From Flavobacterium orientale (lineage in GTDB: Bacteria; Bacteroidota; Bacteroidia; Flavobacteriales; Flavobacteriaceae): a DNA stretch of 64,000 nucleotides. Numbering within the stretch: the stretch's first letter is position 1; each line of letters starts with the position of its first letter. The translations under genes were made by a program, and so were the position numbers. The stretch is from the NCBI RefSeq assembly GCF_014638005.1, contig NZ_BMFG01000003.1, positions 62,001 to 126,000 on the forward strand. Reading direction: 5' to 3'. Of the stretch, positions 52,801 to 63,083 are shown piece by piece. The notes beneath the pieces are model-generated. The model was not told where the DNA came from. It made no database searches and worked only from the letters and a program-made list of their open reading frames with translations.

Positions 52801-53250
52801 ATACGGGTCTTCCATATCTACCCAATAACCCATTTTTTCGGTAAGGTCATTCCAAACGTCTGTATAACGCATCACTGTTCGTTTACAAGCTTCGTTGTAT
52901 TCTTCAACGCTAATTTTTACACCAATATCTTCTTTTGTGATGCCTAATTCTTTTTCAGTACCCAATTCAACAGGTAATCCGTGCGTATCCCATCCGGCTT
53001 TTCGTTTCACTTGAAATCCTTTTTGGGTTTTATATCTACAAAAAATATCTTTAATGGTTCTTGCCATTACGTGGTGAATTCCAGGCAAGCCATTTGCAGA
53101 TGGCGGTCCTTCGAAAAACACATACGGCGGTTGATTTTCTCGAGTGGTTACACTTTTAGTAAAAACGCCTTCTTTTTTCCAAAAATCAAGGATTTCTGAA
53201 GCAACTGTTGGCAGGTCAAGACTCTTATATTCAGTAAATTTTGTACTCAT
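49849..53250 (-). CDS. ileS: Isoleucyl-tRNA synthetase
   Basis: 1133 residues, class I. Signs: the HIGH-like [12 protein letters not shown] region after EGPPSANG, editing domain with [34 protein letters not shown], and [13 protein letters not shown]. Its length, and the lack of the C-terminal zinc finger of E. coli IleS, place it in the second (eukaryote-like) type, which is often less sensitive to mupirocin; that last point is family knowledge, not seen here. A near-consensus box TACTTTCG lies 30-40 bases upstream. Confidence 0.96.
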   Translation of the reverse strand: [1133 protein letters not shown]

Positions 53251-53344
53251 AATAGTGCAGATAAAAAAATCAATTTGCGAAAGTAGTGATTATAAGTAAA
53301 AAGGCAAAAGGATTAGCAAAAAGTTAGAAAAGAATCTACTAGCT

Positions 53345-54061
53345 TTAATTTGAAAAAATTGCTTTGAAAACTTCAATTGATTTGGGTTTTTTAAAACCAT
53401 CAAGATGCAAGGCATAATAATCAACCAAAATTTTTAAAAGCAATTGACGTTCATTAACCGAAAAAACATTTTGAGTAGTTTCTAATTTTAAGGCAATGGT
53501 TTTTTTAAACAAATCGGTTTCCTGTTTTGAAAGACAATTAATCCCTTGAAAAGCTGAAAAAACACCCTCTCTACAATCAAAAAAATCCAAATCATCATCA
53601 ACATTATCCGGATAGAAGCCAAAATATTTTGTCATTTCTATCAAAATATACAAATGAAAATTTGCGATATGATCATGAGTGTCAAGCCAAAGTAGTGCTG
53701 CTTCTAAAAACTGAAATAAATTTTCGTTTTTTTCTTCTTCGTGAATGCTGTGGTGCAACACTTCGGAGAGAAACATGACGATAGTACTTTTTACAATATC
53801 TGAAGAGATGGTTTGATAAACATGACTCATTCGAATTTCTTTAAAATATTCTAATGTGCCTTTGTTTTTGTGAGTAGCTTCAATTTCAAGTAAAGTTAAC
53901 GGCTGGAAATATCCCGCTTTTTGTTGGTTTTTTTTATTGGAAAACGCATTGGCTACAAAATAGCTTTTTAAGCCGTCAGATGCGGTAAAACATTTTACAA
54001 TTAAACTTCGCTCTTGGTATTTTAGAGCCGAAATTACAATTGCTTTGGTTTTAACTTGCAT
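53345..54061 (-). CDS. recO: DNA repair protein RecO
   Basis: 238 residues: an N-terminal OB-fold (VKTKAIVISALKYQERSLIV, KSYFVANAFSNKK, YFQPLTLLEIEATHKNKG) and a helical C-terminal half (LFQFLEAALLWLDTHDHIAN). The C4 zinc finger of some RecO proteins is reduced to one Cys (FDCREG). It loads RecA with RecR. The porZ gene follows it upstream on the same strand with a 27-bp gap. Confidence 0.93.
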   Translation of the reverse strand: MQVKTKAIVISALKYQERSLIVKCFTASDGLKSYFVANAFSNKKNQQKAGYFQPLTLLEIEATHKNKGTLEYFKEIRMSHVYQTISSDIVKSTIVMFLSEVLHHSIHEEEKNENLFQFLEAALLWLDTHDHIANFHLYILIEMTKYFGFYPDNVDDDLDFFDCREGVFSAFQGINCLSKQETDLFKKTIALKLETTQNVFSVNERQLLLKILVDYYALHLDGFKKPKSIEVFKAIFSN

Positions 54062-54088
54062 TTTAAAATAGCTTTCTTCGAATGGTAA

Positions 54089-56389
54089 TTATCGAATTAT
54101 CATTACCTTTTTTACTTTGGTTTCTAATCCTTGATCTGCAGAAATAAAAATCATATAAACACCTGATGCTACTTTATATTTTCCAAATGCGGTGGTATCC
54201 CACTCCATGGTGCCGCCTTCTGCAATTTTTTCAAAAACCAAATTTCCTGAAATATCGGTTATTTTCACATTGGCTTTATCCACTAATCCGGTTATTTTTA
54301 CGGTTCCTGCAAAACCGGGTCTTACCGGATTGGGATAAACCACAACGTTATTTAAATTATCATTTGCTTTTGTGGCTGTCCCTCTAAATGAAACCATTCC
54401 TTTATTTGTTGCAAAAAAAACTTCTCCGGTTTTTCCGTTAATGTCTATATCATTAATAAAATTGCTTGGCAAAGGAGAATTTGAAGAGGTAAAACGTTGA
54501 AGCGTTTGTTGACCGTTTGGTGATAAAAGAAAAACACCGGCATCAGCAGTTCCAATCCATTTATTATTTGATCCATCCACAACAATATCTGTAATAAATG
54601 TATCGGCTAAAAGTTCTTGTGCTAAACCATCTTCTACAAAAATGATTGGTCGTGATATTAATTCGTCATTACTAAAAAACCGATCTACGCTAGACAGAAT
54701 TCGCAAGCCACCAACAGACCCAATCCAAACTTGATTTCGGTTGTCAATTGCAATAGCTCTTGTGTCTGTATAAGGATAACCTAAATTATTTTCGGTAGTC
54801 ACTTTTTTAAACTGTGGTGTTGCAGTTTCATTAAAAGCAAAAACACCTTCTCTATTGGAAACAAACCATTTGGTTCCGTTTTTATCAATTGACAACCTTC
54901 CATAACTTAATGTTAATGCGGTATTGGCCGTATTTTCAATCGAATAGGATTGCCATTGATTGTTTGGTCTTAAAACTTTCATGGCGTTATTGACAAAGGA
55001 ATTGGTTACCCACAAATTACCGGTTCTGTCAAATCCGGAGCCATTCATACGAATGTCAACATAATTTGGACTTCCGGCCACTACTAGCGATTCAGGTCCA
55101 TTTGAAGTTGTATTATTGTAAAACTCGGTAAGCTGGTCATTTTCAAATTTTAGAACACCAGAAAAATAAGAGCTGAAAAAAACCTGATTTTCGTTACTCG
55201 GATTAATCGCAACTCTTACTATAGATTTTGCTTCTTGCAAATCTTCGTAGGGAATATTGAGCCATCCGGTTTCATCAAATTTACTAACACCATAAGAATC
55301 TAATGGGTAAGGATTATAAGATTCTGAATAATCTCCATAAACCGCCCAAAGAAAATTTCCAGAAGGAGCAGTTTGTATTGAAAAAATATTATTTCTCGCA
55401 GGACCGGTAGGCAATATAAAATTTACATCGGTTGGGTTACTAAGATTTACAGTTAATACCCCTGATTCTTTAGTGCCAATAATTAAATTACCACTAACAA
55501 TGCTTACTGACGTAAACTCATCATCAAAATCAGGAATTTGAGTTGTTGAAAGCTGAAAAACAAGCCCAAAACTCTCATTTAAAACAAAAGCTGTTGTTGC
55601 AGAACAAGTTGCTATTTGATTATTAATAACTTTAAAATCCAAACCGGACGCATTTAAATTAAATCTCTCTATAAATATTGAGCCATTATGTTGATAGATT
55701 CTTGAATTAGTATTTAATCCAACTAATTCATCATTAAACGTTGAAATAATTCTCCAAAATCCTGCATCAAAAACTTGCCAATTATTAAAATCAATAAGAT
55801 TTGGGTTGGCTAAATCGGCACTAAAAATTCCATTAAACTGCGTATTTGCATAAATTGTATTTCCAACAACTGTAGTTTGTAAAACATTTAATTGTTGACC
55901 ACTGGGACCAATAATAAAAGTGTCTCCAAATAATTTTGTTATCGTATTATATACAACAATTCCGAATTGACATGAAATGTATAATTTGTTGTCAAATTCA
56001 TAAAAACTATTAATTCTTTTCAAATTTGGAGCAATTCCACCTTTGTTAATGATGTCAACAACTTGACTAACGCTTTTGTCTGTTTCATCAATAATATTGA
56101 TTAAACCATTTTCATAACCTAGAAATATTCTATTGGAAGAAGCACTGTAAAATTGTGACGTTATTGTTAAACCAGACAAGCCATCAACTGTGGTGTAGGT
56201 TTTCAATTCATTTGTGTTCATGTTTTTTGAAAACAGTGAATTCTCATTGGCTGCAAAAAATTTAGTTGGCGATTGAGAAAGCTGAGTAACATTTGAAAAA
56301 GAAAAATACCCTTTCCAAAGTGAATTATTTTGGGAATAAAATGGAATCGAAAAAAGAATAACTAAGAATACTAATACTGTCTTTTTCAT
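54089..56389 (-). CDS. porZ: Type IX secretion protein PorZ-like, with C-terminal sorting domain
   Basis: 766 residues from the ATG at 56389; signal KKTVLVFLVILFSIPFYSQ. The body is two propellers of Reg_prop type: FFAANENSLFSKNMNTNELK, DGLSGLTITSQFYS, TQFNGIFSAD, IGSVGGLRILSS, KWIGTADAGVFLLSPNGQQT. The C-terminus is a type A sorting domain: VVVYPNPVRPGFAGTVKITG then ASGVYMIFIS and KVKKVMIIR. PorZ is part of the surface attachment complex with PorU, PorV and PorQ that links T9SS cargo to lipopolysaccharide. Its place beside recO supports the name. Confidence 0.85.
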   Translation of the reverse strand: MKKTVLVFLVILFSIPFYSQNNSLWKGYFSFSNVTQLSQSPTKFFAANENSLFSKNMNTNELKTYTTVDGLSGLTITSQFYSASSNRIFLGYENGLINIIDETDKSVSQVVDIINKGGIAPNLKRINSFYEFDNKLYISCQFGIVVYNTITKLFGDTFIIGPSGQQLNVLQTTVVGNTIYANTQFNGIFSADLANPNLIDFNNWQVFDAGFWRIISTFNDELVGLNTNSRIYQHNGSIFIERFNLNASGLDFKVINNQIATCSATTAFVLNESFGLVFQLSTTQIPDFDDEFTSVSIVSGNLIIGTKESGVLTVNLSNPTDVNFILPTGPARNNIFSIQTAPSGNFLWAVYGDYSESYNPYPLDSYGVSKFDETGWLNIPYEDLQEAKSIVRVAINPSNENQVFFSSYFSGVLKFENDQLTEFYNNTTSNGPESLVVAGSPNYVDIRMNGSGFDRTGNLWVTNSFVNNAMKVLRPNNQWQSYSIENTANTALTLSYGRLSIDKNGTKWFVSNREGVFAFNETATPQFKKVTTENNLGYPYTDTRAIAIDNRNQVWIGSVGGLRILSSVDRFFSNDELISRPIIFVEDGLAQELLADTFITDIVVDGSNNKWIGTADAGVFLLSPNGQQTLQRFTSSNSPLPSNFINDIDINGKTGEVFFATNKGMVSFRGTATKANDNLNNVVVYPNPVRPGFAGTVKITGLVDKANVKITDISGNLVFEKIAEGGTMEWDTTAFGKYKVASGVYMIFISADQGLETKVKKVMIIR

Positions 56390-56466
56390 AAATCGAATTA
56401 ACAAAAGCAAATATAGAACAAAACGAAATTATATTGAATTTAATATGATTGAATAAAAAAACTATA

Positions 56467-56494
56467 AAAAAAGCCGCCCAAATTGGACGGCTAT
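56467..56494 (-). terminator. Terminator of gdhA
   Basis: AGCCG-CCAA-TTGG-CGGCT hairpin (56472-56492) followed on the minus strand by a T run. Confidence 0.8.
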
Positions 56495-56514
56495 TCTATT
56501 ATTGGAATAAACTT

Positions 56515-57945
<1,431 letters not shown>

Positions 57946-58095
57946 TTATTCCTCAAGCGAATTATTGTTTTTATAGATATTTCTGAATTATATTGATTAT
58001 TAGAAGTTGATTTATAACTTTTTAGTATTTTAAATTAACATCTTGTTGATATTTATTTAATTTATAATATTTTTAGAATATGAATTTTGTTTTTC

Positions 58096-58103
58096 TATAT
58101 TTG
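58096..58103 (+). promoter_or_regulatory. -7 box of the 58133 barrel gene
   Basis: TATATTTG, 29 bases before the ATG, divergent from gdhA. Confidence 0.45.
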
Positions 58104-58132
58104 TCACTATTTTAGCTGTAGAAACTATTTTC

Positions 58133-58885
58133 ATGTCAAAACGACTTATTTTATTATTTACTTTTATTATAGGAACTAGCAGTGCTTTTGCTCAGTTCAA
58201 TAGAACCTATCAAGAAATTGGAATTATGGCCGGTCCTGTTCTTTTTCAATCGGACTATGGTGAAAGAGGTGATTTCGATAATTTAATCAAGAACAATGGT
58301 GTTACTGTCGGCATTTTTTATTATTTATCGTTTATAGAAAATTACCCAAACATTCGAGAAAATTTAAAACTCCGATTGGAAGCCTCTTACATGAAAAGCG
58401 AGTTACAACACTATGGTAAATATGTTGACCCAAGTAAAACTTCTGTATTTGCGCAACAATTAAGAGCCATGAGAGGCTCAACACAAACTGCTAGTGTAGG
58501 ATTTCAAATGGAATATTATCCGTTTAAAACAGATGATTACACTCGAGCTGATTTTTCTCCATATGTGAGTTTTGGTTCACAGATCAATAGCTTTACCTCA
58601 AAAGCATGGTCAACTTTAGGGCCATTAGGAACGCCGCTTACGACTCCTGAAAAATATATGGATGGGTTCAGAAATGACACAGGTTATGTAGTTTCCTTTT
58701 CATCAAGTATTGGAGCCCGATATAAGTTATCACCTTATCATGCCATAATTGCGGAAACTAGATGGCAATATTATATGTCTGATTGGGTTGACGGATTAAA
58801 TCCTGATAAAAATAAATATAAAGAAAATAAGGCCAATGACTATTCGTTTGCATTGACCTTTGGATATGTTTATTATTTCAACTAA
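58133..58885 (+). CDS. Outer-membrane beta-barrel protein (THC0290_0291-like)
   Basis: 250 residues; signal MSKRLILLFTFIIGTSSAFA then Q. The mature chain has the alternation of a small barrel: FNRTYQEIGIMAGPVLFQSD, GVTVGIFYYLSF, TQTASVGFQMEYYP, DFSPYVSFGSQI, VVSFSSSIGARYKLSP and the C-terminal YSFALTFGYVYYF ending near Phe-Asn. As I recall, Flavobacteriaceae databases carry such proteins beside gdhA under this family name. The role is unknown. It ends 6 bp from the convergent metB-like gene. Confidence 0.7.
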   Translation: MSKRLILLFTFIIGTSSAFAQFNRTYQEIGIMAGPVLFQSDYGERGDFDNLIKNNGVTVGIFYYLSFIENYPNIRENLKLRLEASYMKSELQHYGKYVDPSKTSVFAQQLRAMRGSTQTASVGFQMEYYPFKTDDYTRADFSPYVSFGSQINSFTSKAWSTLGPLGTPLTTPEKYMDGFRNDTGYVVSFSSSIGARYKLSPYHAIIAETRWQYYMSDWVDGLNPDKNKYKENKANDYSFALTFGYVYYFN

Positions 58886-58891
58886 GAAAAA

Positions 58892-60037
58892 TTATCTGAA
58901 AGCTTGTTCGATATCTTCAAGCAAATCAACAATATCTTCAACACCTACACTCAAACGAACTAAATCGTCTGAGATTCCTATTTCTTTTCTCTTTTCTGCC
59001 GGAATTGAAGCATGTGTCATTAAAGCCGGATGATTTGCCAAAGATTCTACTCCTCCTAATGATTCAGCAAGAGTAAACACTTTCAACTTTTCTAAAAAGG
59101 AAATCGAATCTTCTTTTTTACCCGATTTAAATGTGAAAGAAACCATTCCTCCAAAACCACCTAACATTTGTTTCTTAGCAATTTCATGAAACGGATGGTC
59201 CGGTAAACCAGGATAAAAAACCTTTTCCACTTCGGGATGATTGCTTAAAAATTCTGCTACTTTCATTCCGTTTTCACAATGTCTTTGTACTCTCAAATGA
59301 AGTGTTTTGATTCCTCGCAAAACCATATAACTGTCTTGTGGGCCCAAAGTTCCTCCGGTGGCAAATTGTGCGAAATGTAATTTTTCACCTAATTCAACAT
59401 CTTTTACAATTAAAGCTCCGGCAATCACATCCGAATGACCACCTAAATATTTTGTAGCAGAGTGCATTACAATATCCGCTCCTAAATCCAAAGGTTTTTG
59501 AAGATAGGGTGTTGCAAACGTGTTGTCAACTGCAAATAAAATTTTTCTCTCATTAGTAATTTTTGCAATTGCTGCAATATCAGCTAATTTCATCAAAGGA
59601 TTGGTTGGTGTTTCAACCCAAACCAACTTAGTGTTTTCATTGATTAATGCTTGAAAAGCTACCAAATCATTCATATCTACAAAATGGAATTTGATGCCAA
59701 AATCCTGATAAATTCGGGTAAACATTCTGTAGGTTCCTCCATATAAATCATCCATTGCAATAACCTCATCACCTGGTTTCAGTAATTTTAAAACGGAATC
59801 TGTTGCCGCTAAACCAGAAGCAAAGGCTAAACCTCTTACTCCATTTTCAATACTTGCCAAAGCATCTTCAAGTGCCTGACGTGTTGGGTTTGCAGCTCTA
59901 CTGTATTCATAATGATTGATTGGCACACCCGGACTTTTTTGAGCAAAAGTTGATGTATTATAAACCGGAGGCATTACGGCTCCTGTTGAAGGGTCATGAT
60001 GTTGACCACCATGGATAACTTTTGTGTTGAATTTCAT
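58892..60037 (-). CDS. metB: Cystathionine gamma-synthase / gamma-lyase family PLP enzyme
   Basis: 381 residues of the Cys/Met metabolism PLP family. Schiff-base Lys196 in MHSATKYLGGHSDVIAGAL; EYSRAANPTRQALEDALASI and AFASGLAATDSVL near the N-terminus fit the substrate and phosphate sites. The family includes cystathionine gamma-synthase (metB) and cystathionine gamma-lyase, which cannot be told apart by eye; the symbol is tentative. It has a -7 box TATCTTTG at 60055-60062 and stands alone. Confidence 0.85.
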   Translation of the reverse strand: MKFNTKVIHGGQHHDPSTGAVMPPVYNTSTFAQKSPGVPINHYEYSRAANPTRQALEDALASIENGVRGLAFASGLAATDSVLKLLKPGDEVIAMDDLYGGTYRMFTRIYQDFGIKFHFVDMNDLVAFQALINENTKLVWVETPTNPLMKLADIAAIAKITNERKILFAVDNTFATPYLQKPLDLGADIVMHSATKYLGGHSDVIAGALIVKDVELGEKLHFAQFATGGTLGPQDSYMVLRGIKTLHLRVQRHCENGMKVAEFLSNHPEVEKVFYPGLPDHPFHEIAKKQMLGGFGGMVSFTFKSGKKEDSISFLEKLKVFTLAESLGGVESLANHPALMTHASIPAEKRKEIGISDDLVRLSVGVEDIVDLLEDIEQAFR

Positions 60038-60054
60038 TTGCTTACTATTTTGTG

Positions 60055-60062
60055 CAAAGATA
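60055..60062 (-). promoter_or_regulatory. -7 box of the metB-like gene
   Basis: TATCTTTG on the minus strand, 18 bases before the ATG. Confidence 0.5.
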
Positions 60063-60176
60063 GTAAGATGAAATTTCTAATTAAATTGGAATGCTAAAGA
60101 TTAACGAAACATTTTCTATTTTAAATTGAAATTGTATACTTTAAATGATTTTTCTTTGCATTTAAATTGAATAACC

Positions 60177-60533
60177 ATGAAAAAAATATATTACCTCAAA
60201 ACCTGTGATACTTGCAAAAGAATCATCAAATCACTTCCCAATACAAAGGATTTTATATTTCAAGATATTAAAGAAGAGCCCATAACTGTCAAACAATTAG
60301 ACGAACTTCATCAATTGAGCGGAAATTACGAAGTCCTTTTCAGTAAAAGAGCTAAATTGTATAAAGAAATGGGGTTGAAAGATGAAAAACTCAACGAATC
60401 CGATTTCAAACGATACATTTTAGAACACTACACCTTTTTAAATCGTCCGGTAATTGTGGTTGATAAATCTATTTTCGTTGGAAACAGTCCCAAAACCGTT
60501 CAAGCAGCTATCGATTTTTTAGCAAATGAGTAA
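60177..60533 (+). CDS. ArsC/Spx family thioredoxin-fold protein
   Basis: 118 residues: a thioredoxin-like fold with CDTC at 10-13 (YYLKTCDTCKRIIKSL) and RPVIVVDKSIFVGNSPKTVQ near the end. Arsenate reductases of this family keep the Cys after a CxxC or CxxS and an Arg triad; the second Cys here points to Spx-like or glutaredoxin-type members. No arsenic genes lie near. It overlaps the next start by 8 bp, so the EamA gene is co-translated. Confidence 0.82.
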   Translation: MKKIYYLKTCDTCKRIIKSLPNTKDFIFQDIKEEPITVKQLDELHQLSGNYEVLFSKRAKLYKEMGLKDEKLNESDFKRYILEHYTFLNRPVIVVDKSIFVGNSPKTVQAAIDFLANE

Positions 60534-61413
60534 AAGACATTGGGCATTAATGGCAGCCACATTGGTCTCCATTATTTATGGGGTTACTTTTACCATTGCA
60601 AAAGATGTAATGCCAGAATTTATTGAACCTTTTGGGTTTATTTTATTACGCGTAGGCGGTTCGGTTTTATTGTTTTGGATGGTTTCTTTTTTTGGTCCGA
60701 AAGAAAAAATAGCAACATCTGATTTTCCAAGAATCATTGCTGCCGCTTTTTTTGGTGTGGCCTTAAATATGCTCACATTTTTCAAGGGTTTAAGTTATAC
60801 TTCACCCATCATGGGAGCGGTTTTAATGGTTACAACTCCAATGATTGTGCTTATTCTTTCAGCTATAATCATGAAAGAACGCATGTTGAAAAGAAAAGTA
60901 TTCGGCATCATTTTAGGTTTGGCGGGAACCGTTTCGCTTATTCTTTACGGCAAATCAATGATCAATGCTCCCAACGAAATGCTTGGGAATTTGTTGGTGT
61001 TTATAAATGCCATATCGTATGGTTTTTACCTCATCATCGTTAAAAAATTAATGGATAAATACAATGCTTTCACTTTTGTAAAATGGATTTATACATTTGG
61101 ATTTATCATGGTTTTACCATTTGGATGGAACGAATTTGATGCTGTAAATTGGAACCTCATTCCAACAGAAATTTACTGGAAAATAGGTTTTGTAGTTGTT
61201 TTTTCAACTTTCTTAACCTATTTATTGAACTTGGTTTCCATGCGGGAATTAAAACCTACAACGGTCGCAGTATTTATTTACCTTCAACCATTATTTGCCA
61301 CCATTTTTGCCATCAGTCTTGGCAAAGACGATTTAAGCTGGGTGAAAATTGGCTCGGCCATCTTAATTTTTGTTGGAGTTTATTTGGTAACACAAAAGAA
61401 GAGTGTTCAGTAA
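60526..61413 (+). CDS. EamA/DMT family transporter
   Basis: 295 residues with ten hydrophobic segments in two EamA halves: WALMAATLVSIIYGVTFTIA, GFILLRVGGSVLLFWMVSFF, IMGAVLMVTTPMIVLILSAI, then LGNLLVFINAISYGFYLIIV, IYTFGFIMVLPFG, VVVFSTFLTYLLNLVSM, and AVFIYLQPLFATIFAISLG. An exporter of metabolites of unknown kind. The start ATG lies inside the end of the ArsC-like gene. Confidence 0.88.
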   Translation: MSKRHWALMAATLVSIIYGVTFTIAKDVMPEFIEPFGFILLRVGGSVLLFWMVSFFGPKEKIATSDFPRIIAAAFFGVALNMLTFFKGLSYTSPIMGAVLMVTTPMIVLILSAIIMKERMLKRKVFGIILGLAGTVSLILYGKSMINAPNEMLGNLLVFINAISYGFYLIIVKKLMDKYNAFTFVKWIYTFGFIMVLPFGWNEFDAVNWNLIPTEIYWKIGFVVVFSTFLTYLLNLVSMRELKPTTVAVFIYLQPLFATIFAISLGKDDLSWVKIGSAILIFVGVYLVTQKKSVQ

Positions 61414-61479
61414 TCAGAAGTTAGTTAGCAGTAACTTAGACACTGAATACTTTTCAACTGAACACTGACCACTTTTTAT

Positions 61480-61487
61480 TATCTTTG
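61480..61487 (+). promoter_or_regulatory. -7 box of the yicC-lipoprotein-gmk run
   Basis: TATCTTTG 19 bases before the YicC ATG. Upstream is a run of short direct and inverted copies of CACTGA/GAACACTGA, typical of spacer debris. Confidence 0.45.
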
Positions 61488-61506
61488 AAAACATTTTTTA
61501 TAATTT

Positions 61507-62367
61507 ATGATACAATCAATGACCGGTTTTGGAAAAGCGTCTAAGCAACTTTCAACCAAAAAAATCACCGTAGAAGTTAAGTCGTTAAACAGCAAAGGTT
61601 TGGATTTGAATGTCAGAATGCCTTCTGTTTATCGTGAAATGGAGTTGGGTTTACGCAATGTGATTTCTCAAAAATTAGAACGAGGCAAAGTAGATTTTTC
61701 TATCTATATTGAAGTAACCGGTGAGGAAACTTCTTCCAAAATCAATGTACCAATTGTGAGAGGTTACATCAATCAAATGAAAGCTGTGATTCCGAATGCC
61801 GATGAAACAGAATTGATGAAAATGGCCGTTCGAATGCCAGATGCGTTGAAAACAGAACGCGACGAAATTGATGAAAACGAATGGAATGAAATTCTAAAAG
61901 TAGTTAATGATGCGATGAAAAACATTGCTTCTTTTCGTTTAGACGAAGGAAAATCGCTTGAAAACGAATTTGTTACCCGAATTGAAAACATTCGAAATTA
62001 TATGAATCAAGCTGTAAGTATGGATGCTGAACGAATTGAAACCGTAAAAAATCGCTTGCGAACCGCTTTAGAAGAATTGGAAGCTAATGTGGATGAAAAC
62101 CGTTTTGAGCAAGAATTGATTTTTTATCTTGAAAAATATGACATTACTGAAGAACGTGTTCGTTTAGAAAATCATCTGAATTATTTTATCGAAACCATCG
62201 CCGGAACAGAAGCGAATGGAAGAAAATTAGGTTTTATTACACAAGAAATCGGTCGTGAAATTAATACAATGGGTTCCAAATCCAATCATTCAGAAATGCA
62301 AAAATTAGTGGTGATGATGAAAGATGAACTAGAGAAAATTAAAGAACAAGTTTTGAACGTTTTATAA
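61507..62367 (+). CDS. yicC: YicC family RNA endonuclease
   Basis: 286 residues. Signature MIQSMTGFGKASKQL at the N-terminus and LNSKGLDLNVRMPSVYREME follow the YicC N-terminal domain; the DUF1732 C-terminus ends GREINTMGSKSNHSEMQKLV. Family members have been described as RNases acting on small RNAs. It precedes the gmk gene by one lipoprotein gene, an order conserved in many bacteria (yicC-gmk). Confidence 0.92.
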   Translation: MIQSMTGFGKASKQLSTKKITVEVKSLNSKGLDLNVRMPSVYREMELGLRNVISQKLERGKVDFSIYIEVTGEETSSKINVPIVRGYINQMKAVIPNADETELMKMAVRMPDALKTERDEIDENEWNEILKVVNDAMKNIASFRLDEGKSLENEFVTRIENIRNYMNQAVSMDAERIETVKNRLRTALEELEANVDENRFEQELIFYLEKYDITEERVRLENHLNYFIETIAGTEANGRKLGFITQEIGREINTMGSKSNHSEMQKLVVMMKDELEKIKEQVLNVL

Positions 62368-62380
62368 AATAATTACCTCG

Positions 62381-63079
62381 ATGCCGTTATTTAAATTTGC
62401 TAAAGATTTTAAAAGTTACGCCTTTATTTTATTCTTACTAGCCTTATTTTCTTGTGGAAGTGCAATAAAAACCTTGGTGGGTTTTAAAAATCCAAAAGTA
62501 GAAACAAAAGAATCACTTTTAAGTTATTTATCAGAAGTAAAAGAAAACGAAACTACTTATTTTTTGAAAGCGGATAAAATTGGAGATAGTGCCACCGTTT
62601 ACAGAAATTTCTTGTTCGGATTTAATTCGGATCTATTTATGTTTAGTAAAAGTGGTCAAAAATATTGTTATCTGGGAACTGAAGAATGCTCTGGAGTTCA
62701 AATGACAAGTGCTTTTAAAAATTTTGATGAAAATTACGCTCCTTGCAACAATGATTCAACTACAACGCTTTCTTTTTTAGTAAATAAATTAGTTGATAAA
62801 AACGGAAAAGCGTTAAAGAGTACAGATTTACCACCTGCAGAATATTACATTTTTCAAAGTTGGAATAAATATTCATCGTCATCAAAAAGATTGAAAGAAG
62901 ACATTAATTGGTTATATGATTTGAAGAAAAATTCTACTATTCCAATCGAAATTATATTGGTCAACACCGATTTGTTAGAAGAATGGGGTTTGGAAAAAAA
63001 TGGAGAATTACCTGTTAAATTTAAAAAAGAAGGAAAAACCATAGATATGACTTTTGGTAATTTACCATTAAAGAAATAA
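62381..63079 (+). CDS. Lipoprotein of unknown function between yicC and gmk
   Basis: 232 residues; signal ending ILFLLALFS then Cys25, with a longer N-terminus (FKFAKDFKSYAF). The mature part contains VETKESLLSYLSEVKENETT, DKIGDSATVYRNFLFGFNSD, GQKYCYLGTEECSGVQ with two Cys, and PPAEYYIFQSWNKYSSSSKR. No family recognised. It is 13 bp after yicC and 4 bp before gmk, so co-transcribed with both. Confidence 0.7.
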   Translation: MPLFKFAKDFKSYAFILFLLALFSCGSAIKTLVGFKNPKVETKESLLSYLSEVKENETTYFLKADKIGDSATVYRNFLFGFNSDLFMFSKSGQKYCYLGTEECSGVQMTSAFKNFDENYAPCNNDSTTTLSFLVNKLVDKNGKALKSTDLPPAEYYIFQSWNKYSSSSKRLKEDINWLYDLKKNSTIPIEIILVNTDLLEEWGLEKNGELPVKFKKEGKTIDMTFGNLPLKK

Positions 63080-63083
63080 TACA